Shown piece after piece: positions 1 to 8,973 of a stretch of DNA of 47,963 bases. The stretch's first letter is position 1. The number at the start of each line of letters is the position of its first letter. Source of the stretch: Planomicrobium okeanokoites (GTDB lineage Bacteria > Bacillota > Bacilli > Bacillales_A > Planococcaceae); NCBI RefSeq assembly GCF_003428875.1, contig NZ_QQRS01000012.1, forward strand, positions 1 through 47,963, written 5' to 3'. The notes below the pieces were generated by a model, which did not search any database, had not been told where the DNA came from, and saw nothing but the letters and a program-made list of their open reading frames with translations. Made by a program: the position numbers and the translations under genes.

Positions 1-38
1 AGCGTTCGTCCTGAGCCAGGATCAAACTCTCCATTATA
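1..38 (-). rRNA. 16S rRNA, 5' end only (partial)
   Basis: Read on the minus strand, positions 1-34 give the conserved 5' start of bacterial 16S rRNA (GGAGAGTTTGATCCTGGCTC followed by AGGACGAACGCT). The gene is transcribed leftward and runs out of the window, so only about 38 bases of the mature RNA are present. The mature 5' end is placed near 38 by analogy with B. subtilis and may be off by a few bases. Confidence 0.95.
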
Positions 39-190
39 GAAGTAGTTGATTGCTCAATACTGCTGGCGCATCGCCGTTCCGAAGAACGCACGATTCGCTT
101 TGATCTGTTTGCACTGATCAGTAGATTGTTTGTTGACGTTTTGCTGTTCAGTTTTCAAGGTTCAAATGATAACGCCGCGCTCATTGGCGA
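39..190 (-). other. rrn leader (pre-16S spacer)
   Basis: This is the transcribed leader between the rrn promoter and 16S, with no coding potential. On the minus strand it contains ACCTTGAAAACTGAACA near 147-163, typical of Bacillales rRNA leaders and spacers (antitermination/processing region). No tRNA is seen here. Confidence 0.75.
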
Positions 191-252
191 CTTTATTAAT
201 ATATCCTGTTTAAGCGGCGAAGTCAATACTATTTTAAAATATTTTTTCGGGC
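191..252 (-). promoter_or_regulatory. rrn operon sigma-A promoter with UP-like element
   Basis: On the minus strand there is a -35 TTGACT (221-226), a 17-bp spacer and a -10 TATATT (198-203). A/T tracts (AAAAAATATTTTAAAATA) lie just upstream at 228-248 and could act as an UP element. Seven bases below the -10 the transcript would start with G at about 191. GTP-initiated rrn promoters underlie growth-rate and stringent control in B. subtilis; applying that here is inference. Confidence 0.85.
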
Positions 253-279
253 TGTTTTAAGGACATGTATTAATATAAA

Positions 280-303
280 CCCTTGAACGATAAAAATCAA
301 GGG
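280..303 (-). terminator. Terminator of the EamA gene
   Basis: Inverted repeat CCCTTGA / TCAAGGG, followed on the minus strand by TTTATATTAA. The TGA stop of the EamA gene (297-299) sits inside the first stem arm. The T-run is short, so strength is uncertain. Confidence 0.55.
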
Positions 304-1199
304 AAAATCTTAAAAAAGATTTTTTTTACTTTTTCATAGTCTATTATAAAGAACATTATCCCCAAAATCACTACTGTTCCACCTATGATTTGGCTGGCGT
401 TCAAATACTCGCCAAGTATAAAGTAAGCTAATATAGCTGCCCCAACTGGTTCAAAAAGTATTGCTATGGATATCACATTGGTGCTCACCCACTTTAACGC
501 CCAATTAAAGAGCGTATGCCCGAGGAGGTTTGGGATAATAGCCAAAAGCACAAACCACATCCATTCTTGAGCTGGATACGGTCCAAAAGATTCACCTTTT
601 AAAACTATATAGAAGAATAATGTTATTGTACTAACGCCATAAACTACAAATGTATACGTCACCAACGAAAGACGTTTTCGGATATCCTGGCCGAATAATA
701 AATAAGCTGTTATTAATGCACAGGCAATCAACGCTAGAATATCGCCAAATAATGCTTGTCCACTTATTTTAAAATCTCCATATGCTATTAAAACACTGCC
801 GCCGATTGCTATAAGTGCTGAAACAATTGTTTTGACAGACAACTTTTCTTTAAAGAAAAAATAAGTGCCAGCAAATGCAAATAGTGGCTGCAATGTAACC
901 AGCACCGTCGAGCTAGCTACACTGGTATAGTTTAAAGACTCAAACCATAGTATAAAATGAAAAGCTAAAAATATACCGGCTATGGTTGTAAAGAACCAAT
1001 CTCTTTTGCTTAGCTTTTTTACTTCATGGGTATATTTAAAAAAGAATAATGGACTCATGATCAGTATTGAAAATAACATTCTATAAAATGCAGTCACTCC
1101 TGAGTCAGCATTTGTCATTTTCACAAATATTGCAGACATTGCAACTGATATTACACCTACTATAATTGGAATATAGGGATGGATTGCTGGTTTTTCCAT
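297..1199 (-). CDS. EamA-family (DMT superfamily) membrane transporter
   Basis: A 300-residue polytopic membrane protein with about ten hydrophobic segments arranged as two EamA repeats, the usual size and shape of drug/metabolite-superfamily permeases. The loop GESFGPYPAQ separates helices of the second half. The start ATG follows GAGGTG at a normal distance. It stands alone, transcribed leftward toward the rrn promoter, with no partner gene. Members export amino acids, metabolites or drugs; nothing here fixes the substrate. Family call is firm, function unknown. Confidence 0.85.
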   Translation of the reverse strand: MEKPAIHPYIPIIVGVISVAMSAIFVKMTNADSGVTAFYRMLFSILIMSPLFFFKYTHEVKKLSKRDWFFTTIAGIFLAFHFILWFESLNYTSVASSTVLVTLQPLFAFAGTYFFFKEKLSVKTIVSALIAIGGSVLIAYGDFKISGQALFGDILALIACALITAYLLFGQDIRKRLSLVTYTFVVYGVSTITLFFYIVLKGESFGPYPAQEWMWFVLLAIIPNLLGHTLFNWALKWVSTNVISIAILFEPVGAAILAYFILGEYLNASQIIGGTVVILGIMFFIIDYEKVKKIFFKIFP

Positions 1200-1304
1200 G
1201 CTTGCACCTCAAATTTCATTCTCTGATGTAATTAAATCATTAAAGTTTAGTTTGCCATTTACAACTAATAGAAGCAACCAGAAATAAAGAGCGGGGGTTT
1301 ATTA

Positions 1305-2042
1305 ATGGAATTTTTCAGTGCTTTACAGATTTCTTCTGTAGAAACTTTTCTCAAACTGCTTATTGCAGCTGCACTCAGTTTAGTTATTGGATTAGAAAGA
1401 GAATTAAAACGGAAGCCCGTCGGATTAAAAACGAGTGTTGTAATTTCTACATTCAGCTGTCTGTTAACTATTATATCCATCGAATCAGCATATATTGCGC
1501 AAGGCAGTGAATATGAAAATGTAAATATTACGATGGACCCTTTACGTTTAGCCGCGCAGATTGTTTCAGGAATCGGTTTTCTTGGAGCTGGAGTAATCCT
1601 TAAAAGAGGAAATGATTCCATATCGGGTTTGACCACCGCTGCTATGATTTGGGGTGCTGGAGGTATCGGCATAGCTGTCGCAGCCGGTTTTTATTTAGAA
1701 GCTACACTTGCAGTTCTGATCGTATTGCTGGCTATAGAACTATTGCCGCCATTGATGATTAAGCTGGGACCTGCGCGACTCCGGATGACCGAAGCAAATG
1801 TAACAATATTTATAGTAGAAAGACAATATATCAAACCAGTCATTGATGAGCTTAAAAAATCCGGGATTGCCATCGAAGGTATTTCCATTACACATCCAGA
1901 TAATGAAAAAAATACTGGGTCAGGTTACCATGAACTTTTTATCCGCGTTTCATATCTTCAAGAAAAAGATACGCTGGATTTATATCAGGATTTATATTCC
2001 ATCGAAAATGTCGAACAAGTGGATATTGAAATCACGAATTAA
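1305..2042 (+). CDS. MgtC/SapB-family membrane protein
   Basis: A 245-residue protein with an N-terminal membrane domain of about five helices carrying the MgtC pattern (GLERELKRKPVGLKT near residues 29-43; GIGFLGAGVILKRG near 88-101; GLTTAAMIWGAGGIG). A soluble C-terminal domain of about 85 residues (ITHPDNEK...QVDIEITN) resembles the ACT-like tail of this family. MgtC proteins are linked to Mg2+ limitation and membrane energetics; most Bacillales homologues are uncharacterised. Monocistronic, with the strong terminator at 2042-2079 immediately after it. No Mg2+ riboswitch is seen in the roughly 100-bp upstream gap. Confidence 0.88.
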   Translation: MEFFSALQISSVETFLKLLIAAALSLVIGLERELKRKPVGLKTSVVISTFSCLLTIISIESAYIAQGSEYENVNITMDPLRLAAQIVSGIGFLGAGVILKRGNDSISGLTTAAMIWGAGGIGIAVAAGFYLEATLAVLIVLLAIELLPPLMIKLGPARLRMTEANVTIFIVERQYIKPVIDELKKSGIAIEGISITHPDNEKNTGSGYHELFIRVSYLQEKDTLDLYQDLYSIENVEQVDIEITN

Positions 2043-2079
2043 AAAACTGCTTGAGCTGAATGGCTCAAGCAGTTTTTAT
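2042..2079. terminator. Bidirectional terminator between mgtC-like gene and alcohol dehydrogenase
   Basis: A near-perfect hairpin, AAACTGCTTGAGC / GCTCAAGCAGTTT with a 6-base loop, A-rich on one side and T-rich on the other. It serves two convergent genes whose stop codons flank it. Confidence 0.9.
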
Positions 2080-2080
2080 A

Positions 2081-3244
2081 TTAAACGGACGCTTGCAGGA
2101 TTTCACGCACGTCTTTGTCATTCAGCTTATTGAAGTTGCCGAACTCTCCATATACCAATGTTTTTTCGATAATGGATTCGAAATTGGAGTCATCAATCTT
2201 GTAGTCTTCAAGTTTAGATGGCGCTCCCAACGACGTCCAGAATGCCGACAAACGATCAATGCCTTCCAGAGCTGTTTCTTCATCAGACTTGCCCTCACTG
2301 TCAACTCCAAATACGCGGACAGCCAATTGAGCAAATCTCTCTGGGTTCACTTTGACATTATGGCGCATCCAGTGCGGGAACAGAATTGCCAAACCTCCTG
2401 CATGCGGGATGTCATAGACCGCAGAAACCGCATGTTCAATATTATGCGTCGCCCAGTCTCCGTTATAACCCATTTGCAAGAAGTTATTCAATCCCATAGT
2501 TCCTGCAAAGAGAATCGTTTCTCTGTGTTCATAGCTTTGCAGATCTTCCATAAGTTTCGGAGCTGTGTCGATCACTGCCCGCAATACCCCTTCGATCATC
2601 TGATCCTGCACTGGCGTATTTTTTGCATTGTGGAAATATTGTTCGAACATGTGGGACATCATATCAACAACCCCATAAACCGTTTGGTCTTCAGGAACAG
2701 TCATTGTATATGTAGGATCCAATACCGAGAATTTCGGGAATGAAAGAGGACTACCCCACCCATATTTTTCTTGTGTTTCTTCATTAGTAATAACTGATCC
2801 AGCATTCATCTCCGAGCCTGTCGCAGCTAGTGTCAGCACCGTTCCGAATGGCAAGGCCTCTTTTGGCTGGGCTTTGCGGGAAACAAAGTCCCATGCATCA
2901 CCGTCATATTTAGCTCCCGAGGCAATAAGTTTGGTACAGTCAATGACTGAACCTCCACCTACAGCCAATAGTACGTCGATATTTTCTTTTTTGCAGATTT
3001 CGATGCCTTTTTTTGCTGTAGATAAACGAGGATTCGGCTCTACACCCGCAAGTTCGAATACTTCCATTCCTGCAGAAGCCAAATTTTCCATAACTTCATC
3101 ATATAAGCCGTTTTTCTTGATGCTTCCCCCGCCGTATACAACGAGAACTTTATTGCCGTATTGAGGCAACTCAGATTTGATAGCCTCTAGTTGGCCTTTA
3201 CCGAAAATTAGTTTAACCGGATTGTAAAATGTGAATTTATTCAA
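2081..3244 (-). CDS. Iron-containing alcohol dehydrogenase, butanol-dehydrogenase type (YqhD/YugJ-like)
   Basis: A 387-residue NAD(P)H-dependent alcohol/aldehyde oxidoreductase of the group III (Fe-ADH) family. The nucleotide-binding motif [12 protein letters not shown] is at 94-105. The four metal ligands known from E. coli YqhD (Asp194, His198, His267, His281) appear at exactly the same numbers: DMMSH 194-198, WATH ending at 267, PHAGG with H281. The length matches B. subtilis YugJ/YugK, but I cannot choose between those paralogues. Such enzymes reduce short-chain aldehydes in the cytoplasm. Monocistronic, with a good RBS (AAGGAGGCTGAATTATTTTG upstream). The physiological substrate is unknown. 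Confidence 0.92.
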   Translation of the reverse strand: MNKFTFYNPVKLIFGKGQLEAIKSELPQYGNKVLVVYGGGSIKKNGLYDEVMENLASAGMEVFELAGVEPNPRLSTAKKGIEICKKENIDVLLAVGGGSVIDCTKLIASGAKYDGDAWDFVSRKAQPKEALPFGTVLTLAATGSEMNAGSVITNEETQEKYGWGSPLSFPKFSVLDPTYTMTVPEDQTVYGVVDMMSHMFEQYFHNAKNTPVQDQMIEGVLRAVIDTAPKLMEDLQSYEHRETILFAGTMGLNNFLQMGYNGDWATHNIEHAVSAVYDIPHAGGLAILFPHWMRHNVKVNPERFAQLAVRVFGVDSEGKSDEETALEGIDRLSAFWTSLGAPSKLEDYKIDDSNFESIIEKTLVYGEFGNFNKLNDKDVREILQASV

Positions 3245-3312
3245 AATAATTCAGCCTCCTTTTCCTCACTTATTATGTAGCTTCTGATTTTCAATTGCAA
3301 AAGATTGGATTA

Positions 3313-3347
3313 GAAAAACCGCCCGGATTTAAAATCCAAGCGGTTTT
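3313..3347 (-). terminator. Terminator of rocG
   Basis: The hairpin pairs AAAACCGC with GCGGTTTT and GGATTT with AAATCC, with a small internal mismatch. On the minus strand it is followed by T-rich sequence just after the glutamate dehydrogenase stop at 3355. Confidence 0.85.
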
Positions 3348-3354
3348 CGATGTT

Positions 3355-4599
3355 TTATACCCAGCCACGGAAACGCGCGGCTTCAGCTGTTCTGCGGGCT
3401 CCAACCATATAGGCTGCGAGACGCATATCGATATTACGTGTAGTAGCAACATTGTAGATGTTTTCGAAAGCATCAACCAATTTCTTATTAAGTCTTTCGT
3501 CCACTTCTTCCTGTGTCCAGTAATAGCCCTGGTTGTTCTGCACCCACTCAAAGTAGGATACAGTAACGCCGCCGGCACTTGCCAGAACATCAGGCACCAA
3601 CAGGATTCCACGATCAGTAAGCATTTTCGTCGCTTCTGCTGTCGTAGGGCCGTTGGCTGCTTCAACAACAATTGAAGCCTTGATATCATTGGCATTTTCT
3701 TCTGTAATCTGGTTAGAGATTGCAGCAGGCACAAGGATATCACAATCAAGTTCAAATAATTCTTTGTTAGTGATCGTGTTATCGAACAGGTTTGTCACCG
3801 TTCCAAAGCTATCCCGGCGATCAAGAAGATAATCGATATCCAGGCCGTTCGGATCGTGCAGCGCACCATATGCGTCAGAGATGCCGACAACTTTAGCTCC
3901 AGCATCGTGAAGGAATTTCGCCAGGAAACTGCCAGCGTTGCCGAATCCCTGGATTACTACACGCGCACCTTTCATTTCTAGACCGCGTTTTTTAGCTGCT
4001 TCATTGATGACAATTGTAACACCTTGTGCAGTCGCTTTGTCGCGTCCTTGCGAACCGCCAAGTACAATCGGCTTGCCTGTAATAAAACCAGGCGAGTTGA
4101 ATTCATCAATTTTGCTGTATTCGTCGAACATCCAGGCCATAATTTGTGAATTCGTAAAGACGTCCGGTGCTGGAATATCTTTGTTCGGTCCAACTATCTG
4201 ACTGATGGCACGGACATAACCGCGGCTCAACTTTTCAATCTCGTGCATGGACATTTCACGCGGATCACAAATGATCCCGCCTTTACCGCCGCCGTATGGA
4301 AGGTCGACAATACCACATTTCAAAGTCATCCACATGGATAGAGCCATAACTTCTTCACGATTGACATCCGGGTGGAAGCGTACGCCCCCCTTAGTAGGTC
4401 CTACCGCGTCGTTATGCTGTGCACGAAATCCTGTAAATACTTTCGTTTTTCCATCATCCATACGAACCGGAATACGGACTTCCATGATTCGCATAGGTTC
4501 TTTCAGTAGTTCGTACATCGATTCTTCGTATCCAAGCTTTTCCAATGCAGTTCTGATAACGTTCTGCGTTGACGTCAACAAGTTCAAGTTTTCAGCCAT
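3355..4599 (-). CDS. rocG: NAD-dependent glutamate dehydrogenase
   Basis: A 414-residue Glu/Leu/Phe/Val dehydrogenase that oxidises glutamate to 2-oxoglutarate and ammonia. GPTKGGVRFHP (67-77) carries substrate-binding Lys70. PYGGGKGG (101-108) carries the catalytic Lys106. DIPAPDV (141-147) holds the catalytic Asp146, and VIQGFGNAG starts the Rossmann domain. It is the last gene of rocA-rocD-rocG, 82 bp after rocD, so it completes conversion of ornithine/pyrroline carboxylate to 2-oxoglutarate. B. subtilis has two paralogues, rocG and gudB; rocG is preferred only because of the roc neighbours. Confidence 0.9.
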   Translation of the reverse strand: MAENLNLLTSTQNVIRTALEKLGYEESMYELLKEPMRIMEVRIPVRMDDGKTKVFTGFRAQHNDAVGPTKGGVRFHPDVNREEVMALSMWMTLKCGIVDLPYGGGKGGIICDPREMSMHEIEKLSRGYVRAISQIVGPNKDIPAPDVFTNSQIMAWMFDEYSKIDEFNSPGFITGKPIVLGGSQGRDKATAQGVTIVINEAAKKRGLEMKGARVVIQGFGNAGSFLAKFLHDAGAKVVGISDAYGALHDPNGLDIDYLLDRRDSFGTVTNLFDNTITNKELFELDCDILVPAAISNQITEENANDIKASIVVEAANGPTTAEATKMLTDRGILLVPDVLASAGGVTVSYFEWVQNNQGYYWTQEEVDERLNKKLVDAFENIYNVATTRNIDMRLAAYMVGARRTAEAARFRGWV

Positions 4600-4681
4600 T
4601 TTATTAGTTCGCCTCTTTGTATTTTAGTAATTACTCCGCATACAGTGTAACACAGTTCAGTAAGCGTTTGCCATATAGATC

Positions 4682-5875
4682 TTATTTAGTGAATACTTTG
4701 CGGATCCGCTCCAAAGCCCAGTCAAGGTCTTCCTTACTGATAACCAACGGCGGCGCGAATCGGATAACCGTATCATGTGTTTCTTTGCACAATAAACCGA
4801 GTTCTTTCAATTCTTCACAATATGGCCGTGCAGCTTCATTCAATTCCATTCCAATAAATAAACCGCGTCCACGAACTTCTTTAATAGAAGGATGTGAAAT
4901 TTCTTTCAGTTGATTCATGAAATATTCGCCCAGTTCCTGTGAACGGTCAGCCAGCTTCTCGTCCTGCAGAACTTCGATTGACGCAATGGATACCGCACAT
5001 GCCAATGGATTTCCGCCGAATGTTGAACCGTGGGAACCCGGATTGAAAACACCAAGGATTTCGTGATCTGCTACAACACAGGAGATCGGGAATACGCCGC
5101 CTCCAAGTGCTTTCCCCAGAATATACATGTCAGGGTCAACATCTTCCCATACACAAGCGAACATTTTACCCGTACGGCCAAGACCAGCCTGGATTTCATC
5201 AGCAATGAAAAGCACGTTGTTTTCACGGCATAGTTCTCTTGCAGCTTTCATGAATCCTGGCGGCGGAATGATGATTCCTGCTTCGCCTTGGATCGGTTCG
5301 ATTAAAAATGCAGCTGTATTTGGAGTAATCGCATTCTTCAAAGCGTCCAAATCACCGTAAGGAACAATGCTGATGCCTGGAAGCATCGGTCCGAATCCTT
5401 TGCGGTATTCAGGGTCTGATGACAATGAAACAGCTGTCATCGTACGGCCGTGGAAGTTTCCTTCGCAGGCGATAATTTCCGCTTTGTTTTCTTCAACGCC
5501 TTTAACATTATATGCCCAGCGGCGAGCTGCTTTCACAGCCGTTTCGACTGCTTCTGCACCAGTATTCATCGGCAGAGCCATTTCTTTGCCGGAAACTTTG
5601 CAGATCATTTCATACCACGGCGCCAACATATCGTTATGGAAAGCACGCGAAGTAAGTGTCACACGGTCAGCCTGGTCTTTCAGCGCCTGTATGATTTTTG
5701 GATGGCGATGGCCCTGGTTGACAGCGGAATACGCAGACAGCATGTCCATGAATTTATTGCCTTCCGGATCTTTTACCCATACACCCTCAGCTTCCGCAAT
5801 GACGATTGGAAGCGGATGGTAGTTCGGTGCACCGTATTTTTCAGTTTGGTTGATAATCTCTTGTGTCTTAGTCAT
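4682..5875 (-). CDS. rocD: Ornithine aminotransferase
   Basis: A 397-residue class III PLP aminotransferase that converts ornithine plus 2-oxoglutarate to glutamate semialdehyde plus glutamate in the cytoplasm. [10 protein letters not shown] (104-113) is the cofactor-phosphate region, ADEIQ holds Asp226, and GKALGGG supplies the Schiff-base Lys255. The start at 5875 is chosen because AAAGGAGGA lies nine bases before it; an upstream in-frame codon at 5908 would translate through this RBS. Length fits B. subtilis RocD (about 401). It lies between rocA and rocG, with a hairpin just before its RBS. Confidence 0.95.
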   Translation of the reverse strand: MTKTQEIINQTEKYGAPNYHPLPIVIAEAEGVWVKDPEGNKFMDMLSAYSAVNQGHRHPKIIQALKDQADRVTLTSRAFHNDMLAPWYEMICKVSGKEMALPMNTGAEAVETAVKAARRWAYNVKGVEENKAEIIACEGNFHGRTMTAVSLSSDPEYRKGFGPMLPGISIVPYGDLDALKNAITPNTAAFLIEPIQGEAGIIIPPPGFMKAARELCRENNVLFIADEIQAGLGRTGKMFACVWEDVDPDMYILGKALGGGVFPISCVVADHEILGVFNPGSHGSTFGGNPLACAVSIASIEVLQDEKLADRSQELGEYFMNQLKEISHPSIKEVRGRGLFIGMELNEAARPYCEELKELGLLCKETHDTVIRFAPPLVISKEDLDWALERIRKVFTK

Positions 5876-5896
5876 TAAAAATTCCTCCTTTTGAAA

Positions 5897-5919
5897 AAGG
5901 CAGACCATCAGTCTGCCTT
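5897..5919 (-). promoter_or_regulatory. Intercistronic hairpin rocA/rocD, overlapping the rocD RBS approach
   Basis: A perfect 9-bp stem AAGGCAGAC / GTCTGCCTT with a 5-base loop, followed on the minus strand by TTTTTC and then directly by the rocD Shine-Dalgarno AAAGGAGG. It could be a weak terminator or attenuator, or a processing/stability hairpin that sets the rocA:rocD ratio. The short T-run argues against full termination. Confidence 0.6.
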
Positions 5920-5953
5920 CTCATCTATATTTACCTACCCATTAAAATGCTGA

Positions 5954-7498
5954 TTAGAACATTTCGGAAGTTGTTTTTGCTTGCATGTGAAGCGCGATGT
6001 AATCAGGTCCGCCCGCTTTTGAATCTGTACCTGACATGTTGAATCCGCCGAAAGATTGATAGCCGACGATTGCGCCAGTGCATCCACGGTTGAAGTATAG
6101 GTTACCTACGTGGAATTCTTCACGCGCGTATTCAAGATGTTCGCGGTTGTTCGTGATTACGCCACCAGTCAAACCGTACTCGGTGTTGTTGGCGATATCG
6201 ATCGCTTCTTTGAAATCTTTCGCTTTCATCAAGCCGACAACCGGCCCGAAAATTTCTTCCTGCATGATGCGGGCTTTTGGATCAAGATCAGCAAAAACTG
6301 TAGGGTTTACAAAGAAACCTTTTGAATCGTCTCCGTCTCCGCCTGCTACCAGACGGCCTTCGCCTTTGCCGATTTCGATATAATCCATGATTTTTTTATA
6401 AGAGTTGCCGTCAATGACCGGCCCCATATAGTTGTTTTGATCAACCGGATCACCGATCGTCAATTCTTTCGTCAATTCGATTACACGCTCAAGTACTTGA
6501 TCATAAGCATCTTCAACGATAACTGCACGGGATCCTGCAGAACATTTCTGTCCGCTGAAACCGAATGCTGATTTTACAATCGACTGCGCTGCAAGTTCAA
6601 GGTCGCCGTCAGAATCGATGACCATCGTGTTTTTACCGCCCATTTCGGCAATCAGGCGCTTCATCCAGATTTGGCCTTCATTCACTTTAGAAGAACGTTC
6701 CGCAATGCGAAGACCTACTTCTTTTGAACCTGTGAATGAGATGAAGCGAGTATTCGGATGGTCTACAAGGTAGTCGCCTACTTCAGAACCTGGTCCTGGA
6801 ATGTAGTTAACGACGCCTTTTGGCATACCTGCTTCTTCAAGCACTTCGATGAATTTATATGCTACTACAGGTGTTGTAGAAGCTGGTTTCAATAGGACTG
6901 TATTGCCGGCAACCATTGCCGCAACAGTCGTACCGGCCATAATCGCGAATGCGAAGTTCCATGGTGAAATGACAACGCCTACTCCAAGAGGAATATAGTC
7001 ATAGCGGTTGTATTCGCCTGGACGGCTTTCCATTGGTCTGCCATCTTTCATTTCAAGCATCTGACGGCCGTAATATTCAAGGAAATCGATTGCTTCTGCA
7101 GTGTCTGCATCCGCTTCGTTCCATGGCTTGCCTGCTTCTTTTGTCAGCAAAGCTGAAAATTCATGCTTGCGGCGGCGGATGATTGCCGCTGCTCTGAACA
7201 ATACATCTGCACGTACTTCAGGTTTTACTTTCTTCCAAGTCTTAAAGGCTTCATCGGCAGACTGCATCGCCTTTTCAGCCAAATCTCTGTTTGATTTTGA
7301 AACGCGGCCGATAATCTCTTCCTTATTTGCCGGGTTGAATGAAACAATTTTATCATCAGTCGTCACTCGCTCTCCACCGATGATCAATGGATAGTCCTGG
7401 CCAAGGTATGCCTCGACAGTTTTCAAGCCTTCCAAATAATCGTTGCGGTTCTTGTCGATCGAGAAATCTGTGAATGGTTCGTGTTTGTAGGGAATCAT
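5954..7498 (-). CDS. rocA: 1-pyrroline-5-carboxylate (glutamate semialdehyde) dehydrogenase
   Basis: A 514-residue aldehyde dehydrogenase that oxidises P5C/glutamate-5-semialdehyde to glutamate with NAD+. Visible are the NAD-binding ISPWNFA (177-183), the general base Glu285 in AEMGGKN and the nucleophile Cys319 in [13 protein letters not shown]. The start at 7498 follows AAGGAGG by seven bases; reading further upstream would translate the RBS itself. The length equals that of B. subtilis RocA (515). First gene of the leftward roc unit, divergent from the RocR-like regulator, with a cre-like site in its promoter region. Confidence 0.95.
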   Translation of the reverse strand: MIPYKHEPFTDFSIDKNRNDYLEGLKTVEAYLGQDYPLIIGGERVTTDDKIVSFNPANKEEIIGRVSKSNRDLAEKAMQSADEAFKTWKKVKPEVRADVLFRAAAIIRRRKHEFSALLTKEAGKPWNEADADTAEAIDFLEYYGRQMLEMKDGRPMESRPGEYNRYDYIPLGVGVVISPWNFAFAIMAGTTVAAMVAGNTVLLKPASTTPVVAYKFIEVLEEAGMPKGVVNYIPGPGSEVGDYLVDHPNTRFISFTGSKEVGLRIAERSSKVNEGQIWMKRLIAEMGGKNTMVIDSDGDLELAAQSIVKSAFGFSGQKCSAGSRAVIVEDAYDQVLERVIELTKELTIGDPVDQNNYMGPVIDGNSYKKIMDYIEIGKGEGRLVAGGDGDDSKGFFVNPTVFADLDPKARIMQEEIFGPVVGLMKAKDFKEAIDIANNTEYGLTGGVITNNREHLEYAREEFHVGNLYFNRGCTGAIVGYQSFGGFNMSGTDSKAGGPDYIALHMQAKTTSEMF

Positions 7499-7546
7499 TA
7501 TAAATCCTCCTTGAATATGGTTTAAGCGCAAAAAAAATTTGCACTA

Positions 7547-7560
7547 ATAAAGCGTTTCCA
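7547..7560 (-). promoter_or_regulatory. Candidate cre (CcpA) site upstream of rocA
   Basis: The minus strand reads TGGAAACGCTTTAT, which matches TGNAANCGNWNNCW at all but one defined position (A for C near the end). It overlaps a weak sigma-A-like promoter (TTGCAT, 17 bp, CTTTAT), which fits glucose repression of amino acid catabolism. One mismatch keeps this tentative. Confidence 0.5.
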
Positions 7561-7638
7561 CTTATAATAATGCAAAAGATCTCTGCATAATTCAAGCATT
7601 TTCATTTGAAATATTAAAAAAATTTTGGGGTGGCTAAT

Positions 7639-8955
7639 ATGAAGCAAGTGGAAGTGGATCTTAACCCATTTTATAAATTCGCTTCAGAGCATGTGGGAGT
7701 AGGTGTCCATGCTGTTGATCCGAAAGGGAAGACGATTTTGTACAATAAAAAGATGAAAGATATCGAAGGATTCGATTTTGAGGAATTGGCTGATCGGTCG
7801 CTGCTGGAAATGTTCCGTTTTGACCAAGCTGAAAGCACTTTGCTGAAAGTTCTGCAAAGCGGGTCTCCGGTTTTGAATTCCAAACAAACGTACTGGAATC
7901 GCAAAGGACAGGAAATCACAACAATCAACGACACATATCCCGTGTACGAAAACGGCCAAATGATCGGCGCCATCGAATTGGCGCGGGATGTTACGACTTT
8001 AGAGAAGGTCGTCTATCAGCCATTGAAGAAATATGAGGAACCGATTACGTTCAATAGCATCACGGCAGTTTCGGCAAGCATGAAAAAAGTGATTGCTACA
8101 GCCGAGAAAGCGGCTTTGGCAAAACTGCCCGTCCTGTTGGTTGGCGAATCAGGCACAGGCAAGGAATTGATCGCTGAGGCAATACACCGTGCACACCACG
8201 ATGGGTCTGAAGAGATGTCGATCCTCTTTTCCCACGGCACTTCAACGGATTCGATCACTCAGTTATCAGCGGAAATGAAGAACCGGGCTGGCGGTACTGT
8301 ATATTGCGAGCGAATTGATATGCTGTCGATCCCTTTGCAATTGAAACTTCTTGAAATGGTCAAGGAACATTCTGGCAGCGATGTTTATTTTATCGCCAGT
8401 GTCGGTGAAGATCCCGTAGAATTGATAGCGGCTCAGAAGTTATTGAAGGAACTGTATTATTTCTTTTCAGCGATAGCTATTCCCATTCAGCCGCTTCGCA
8501 GAAGAAAAGAAGACATCCTCCCATTCGTCGCTGATTATTTCTCGCGGCACCGGATGAAATTCGGTTCCATGGTGCGGCGGGTTGACGGACAGGTTGAAAA
8601 ATTGCTGCTATCTTATGAATGGCCGGGGAATTTGAAGGAATTGGAGTTGCTGCTCGATGAAATCACTTCCATGCTGACGACTGAAGAAACGGTCGGTGTA
8701 GAGTTGCTCCCCTACCATTTCAAGTTGAAAACAGAAATGACAGGGACTCTTCAGCCGGAGGATTTCATTGTGCAATCCAATAAAGAACTGCTTCCACTGG
8801 AAGAGTATTTGTTTGAAGCTGAAATCTATTACCTGCAAAAAGCGATGGACCTGCATAACGGCAATGTCACAAAAGCTGCTGCGTCACTTGGCATGAGCCG
8901 GCAGAACTTGCAGTACCGCTTACGGAAAATAAAAAAAAATGAAGCACAGACGTGA
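7639..8955 (+). CDS. RocR-like PAS/AAA+/Fis-HTH regulator lacking the sigma-54 contact motif
   Basis: A 438-residue regulator divergent from rocA. A PAS-like sensor fills roughly 8-118 and an AAA+ domain of the sigma-54-activator family 140-345, with Walker A GESGTGKE (169-176). A Fis-type helix-turn-helix is at 406-432 (NGNVTKAAASLGMSRQNLQY). The AAA+ domain is abnormal: the GAFTGA loop is missing, and the segment between Walker A and the GGT of Walker B is about 20-25 residues short. The usual GGTLFLDEI reads GGTVYCERI, so the Walker B Asp-Glu pair is lost. By analogy with TyrR it probably acts on a sigma-A promoter. The start at 7639 follows GGGGTGG; a GTG at 7630 is the alternative. It probably controls rocA-rocD-rocG. 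Confidence 0.88.
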   Translation: MKQVEVDLNPFYKFASEHVGVGVHAVDPKGKTILYNKKMKDIEGFDFEELADRSLLEMFRFDQAESTLLKVLQSGSPVLNSKQTYWNRKGQEITTINDTYPVYENGQMIGAIELARDVTTLEKVVYQPLKKYEEPITFNSITAVSASMKKVIATAEKAALAKLPVLLVGESGTGKELIAEAIHRAHHDGSEEMSILFSHGTSTDSITQLSAEMKNRAGGTVYCERIDMLSIPLQLKLLEMVKEHSGSDVYFIASVGEDPVELIAAQKLLKELYYFFSAIAIPIQPLRRRKEDILPFVADYFSRHRMKFGSMVRRVDGQVEKLLLSYEWPGNLKELELLLDEITSMLTTEETVGVELLPYHFKLKTEMTGTLQPEDFIVQSNKELLPLEEYLFEAEIYYLQKAMDLHNGNVTKAAASLGMSRQNLQYRLRKIKKNEAQT

Positions 8956-8973
8956 TGTCTGTGCTTCATTTTT
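8934..8973 (+). terminator. Terminator of the RocR-like gene
   Basis: A perfect hairpin AAATGAAGCACAGAC / GTCTGTGCTTCATTT followed by TTTCGTTTTT. The gene's TGA stop (8953-8955) lies in the loop. A-rich sequence on the other side would also let it act leftward. Confidence 0.92.

Noticed and set aside
1843..2743. Long plus-strand frames over mgtC's end and the alcohol dehydrogenase
   Set aside because: They cross a strong terminator and are antisense to a well-conserved enzyme.
7499..7630. Sigma-54 -24/-12 promoter for rocA
   Set aside because: Candidates such as TGCTTGAATTATGCA have the wrong spacing between the invariant dinucleotides (9 instead of 10) and lack GG.
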